This document shows positions 23,025 to 23,953 of a stretch of DNA of 23,953 nucleotides, piece by piece. The position numbers and the translations under genes are program-made. Under the pieces are notes generated by a model. It saw nothing but the letters and a program-made list of their open reading frames with translations. It ran no database searches and was not told the DNA's origin. The stretch's first letter is position 1. Every line of letters starts with the position of its first letter. The stretch is from CAZVXI01 sp964631295 (GTDB lineage Bacteria; Planctomycetota; Phycisphaerae; Phycisphaerales; SM1A02): the NCBI GenBank assembly GCA_964631295.1, contig CAZVXI010000036.1:1-23953 (forward strand), read 5' to 3'.

Positions 23025-23953
23025 ATGGTTGTAGGCGAGTTTTCTCAGGAAGCGGATGTGGTGGTGATCGGCGGCGGGCCGGCCGGGTACAGCGCTGCGT
23101 TCCGGGCGGCGGAACTCGGCCAGTCGGTCGCGATTGTCGATGCCCGCCCCGCGCTCGGCGGCGTGTGCCTGCACGAGGGCTGCATCCCGTCGAAGATGCT
23201 GCTGCATATCGCGGAGACGAAGGCCCGTGCGCTGCGCGCATCGCACGCGGGCGTGGTCTTCGATGAGCCGCGGATTGATCTCGATCGCATGCGCGCAGCC
23301 ATCGGCGAGGCGATCGAACGGCTTGGCAAGGGGCTGGCTGCGACTGCGAAGAAGCTCGGCGTGGAGACGTTCCACGGGCAGGCACGGTTCGATGACTCGC
23401 GCAATATCACCATCGCGAACGGCAACATCACGCGAGTGCGATTCAAGCGGGCGATCATCGCGACCGGGGCGCGGCCGATCGAACTGCCCGGCCTGCCATC
23501 TGGTGATGAAAAGGTGTGGAGCCCGTGGGAGGCGCTGGCGCTCGCGTGCGTGCCGAAATCGCTGGCGGTTGTCGGCAGCAACTACAACGCGGTGGAGCTT
23601 GCGACGATCTACCAGGCGCTGGGCAGTGAGGTGACGATCCTCTGCCCGAGTGATGATCTGCTGCCGATCGCGGATGCGGACTTGAAGCGGCCGTTGATGA
23701 AGGTGCTCAAGGCATCGATGCAGACGGTGCAGATGAATGTTCCGCTCGATGGGCTGGACGTTGGCGGGTTTGAGCGCGTGATCGTGGCGTGCGGGCATCG
23801 GCCGAAGCATGATGCGCTGCATCTGGAACGGACGGATGTGCGCTGTGATGATGCGGGGTTCATCAGCGTGGATGAACAGATGCGCACGGCAGACCCGCGC
23901 ATCTTCGCGGTGGGCGATGTGACGGGCGGGGTGATGCTCGCGAACGCAGCGAT
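23025..23953 (+). CDS. Dihydrolipoamide dehydrogenase-like pyridine nucleotide-disulfide oxidoreductase (partial, 3' end missing)
   Basis: The visible 309 residues run off the right edge. The FAD dinucleotide motif GGGPAG (16-21) and redox disulfide GGVCLHEGCIPSK with Cys48 and Cys53 are those of dihydrolipoamide dehydrogenase, the E3 that reoxidises lipoyl groups of 2-oxoacid dehydrogenases and the glycine cleavage system. ATGAR (147-150 context IIATGARP) and the second FAD motif IFAVGDVTGG (293-302) are intact. In the NAD domain the expected G-x-G-x-x-G reads G184-S-N-Y-N-A189, and the stretch from there to ACGHRP is about 15-20 residues shorter than in E. coli Lpd. The start ATG 23025 has no Shine-Dalgarno; ATG 23017 is out of frame and soon stops. 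The C-terminal dimerisation domain with the catalytic His is outside the window. Confidence 0.88.
   Translation, partial: MVVGEFSQEADVVVIGGGPAGYSAAFRAAELGQSVAIVDARPALGGVCLHEGCIPSKMLLHIAETKARALRASHAGVVFDEPRIDLDRMRAAIGEAIERLGKGLAATAKKLGVETFHGQARFDDSRNITIANGNITRVRFKRAIIATGARPIELPGLPSGDEKVWSPWEALALACVPKSLAVVGSNYNAVELATIYQALGSEVTILCPSDDLLPIADADLKRPLMKVLKASMQTVQMNVPLDGLDVGGFERVIVACGHRPKHDALHLERTDVRCDDAGFISVDEQMRTADPRIFAVGDVTGGVMLANAA

Noticed and set aside
22588..23034. 148-codon frame across the tandem repeats as a gene
   Set aside because: The 40-bp repeat shifts frame every unit, the protein has no repeat periodicity or domain, and it overlaps the start of the flavoprotein gene.
22890..23822. 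310-codon minus-strand frame opposite the flavoprotein
   Set aside because: It is antisense to clear FAD, disulfide and NAD-domain motifs; Arg/His-rich shadow frame.

Overview
The window looks like a chromosomal piece of a Planctomycete, most likely of the Phycisphaerae. This is inferred from four things: several pseudopilins with an Ala-Phe (rather than Gly-Phe) prepilin-peptidase junction, a secreted protein ending in dockerin-type repeats, a secreted NHL-repeat/di-haem peroxidase operon, and moderately high GC. No rRNA or tRNA gene, CRISPR array, transposase or prophage gene was seen. The window opens and closes inside a gene, and it carries one 10-N assembly gap (12237-12246).

Region 1 (1-12083, all minus strand) is a type IV pilus/type II secretion machine. 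Read in the direction of transcription it holds: a second PilB/GspE-type ATPase (12083-10362); a PilT retraction ATPase (10266-9154); a canonical zinc-type PilB/GspE (8901-7123); the platform protein PilC/GspF (7075-5771); two GspG-like pseudopilins; and FimT/GspH-, PilV/GspI-, PilW/GspJ- and PilX/GspK-like proteins, the last cut by the window edge. The order E-F-G-G-H-I-J-K copies the classic gsp operon, and most pseudopilin genes are joined by stop/start contacts of a few bases. PilT and the two assembly ATPases point to a dynamic pilus or pseudopilus. Secretin, prepilin peptidase and PilM/N/O are not in the window.

Region 2 (12084-12867, plus) has a stand-alone CoaB (phosphopantothenoylcysteine synthetase) gene, interrupted by the N gap. 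It diverges from the pilB paralogue and converges on the next block.

Region 3 (12961-18928, minus) looks like an export operon: NHL-repeat protein, YtkA-like lipoprotein, di-haem cytochrome c peroxidase (these three overlap by 4 bases), then a LVIVD/choice-of-anchor-B beta-propeller protein with a dockerin-like tail. All four have export signals.

Region 4 (18921-21640, plus) is a biosynthetic set: thiS and thiG (thiazole of thiamine) followed by purH (last two steps of IMP synthesis). thiS and the NHL gene start on top of each other in opposite directions.

Region 5 (21641-23024) has a minus-strand gene for an uncharacterised 232-residue protein with a good intrinsic terminator. Its upstream region holds five copies of a 40-bp tandem repeat, itself built from two related 20-bp halves. 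Region 6 (23025-end, plus) is the 5' part of a dihydrolipoamide-dehydrogenase-like flavoprotein with an altered NAD-binding motif.

Nothing here is clearly a new defence or mobile system. The most open items are the diverged PilB pair, calcium-loop motifs in the pseudopilins, the secreted peroxidase operon, the repeat-plus-orphan locus and the unusual flavoprotein.
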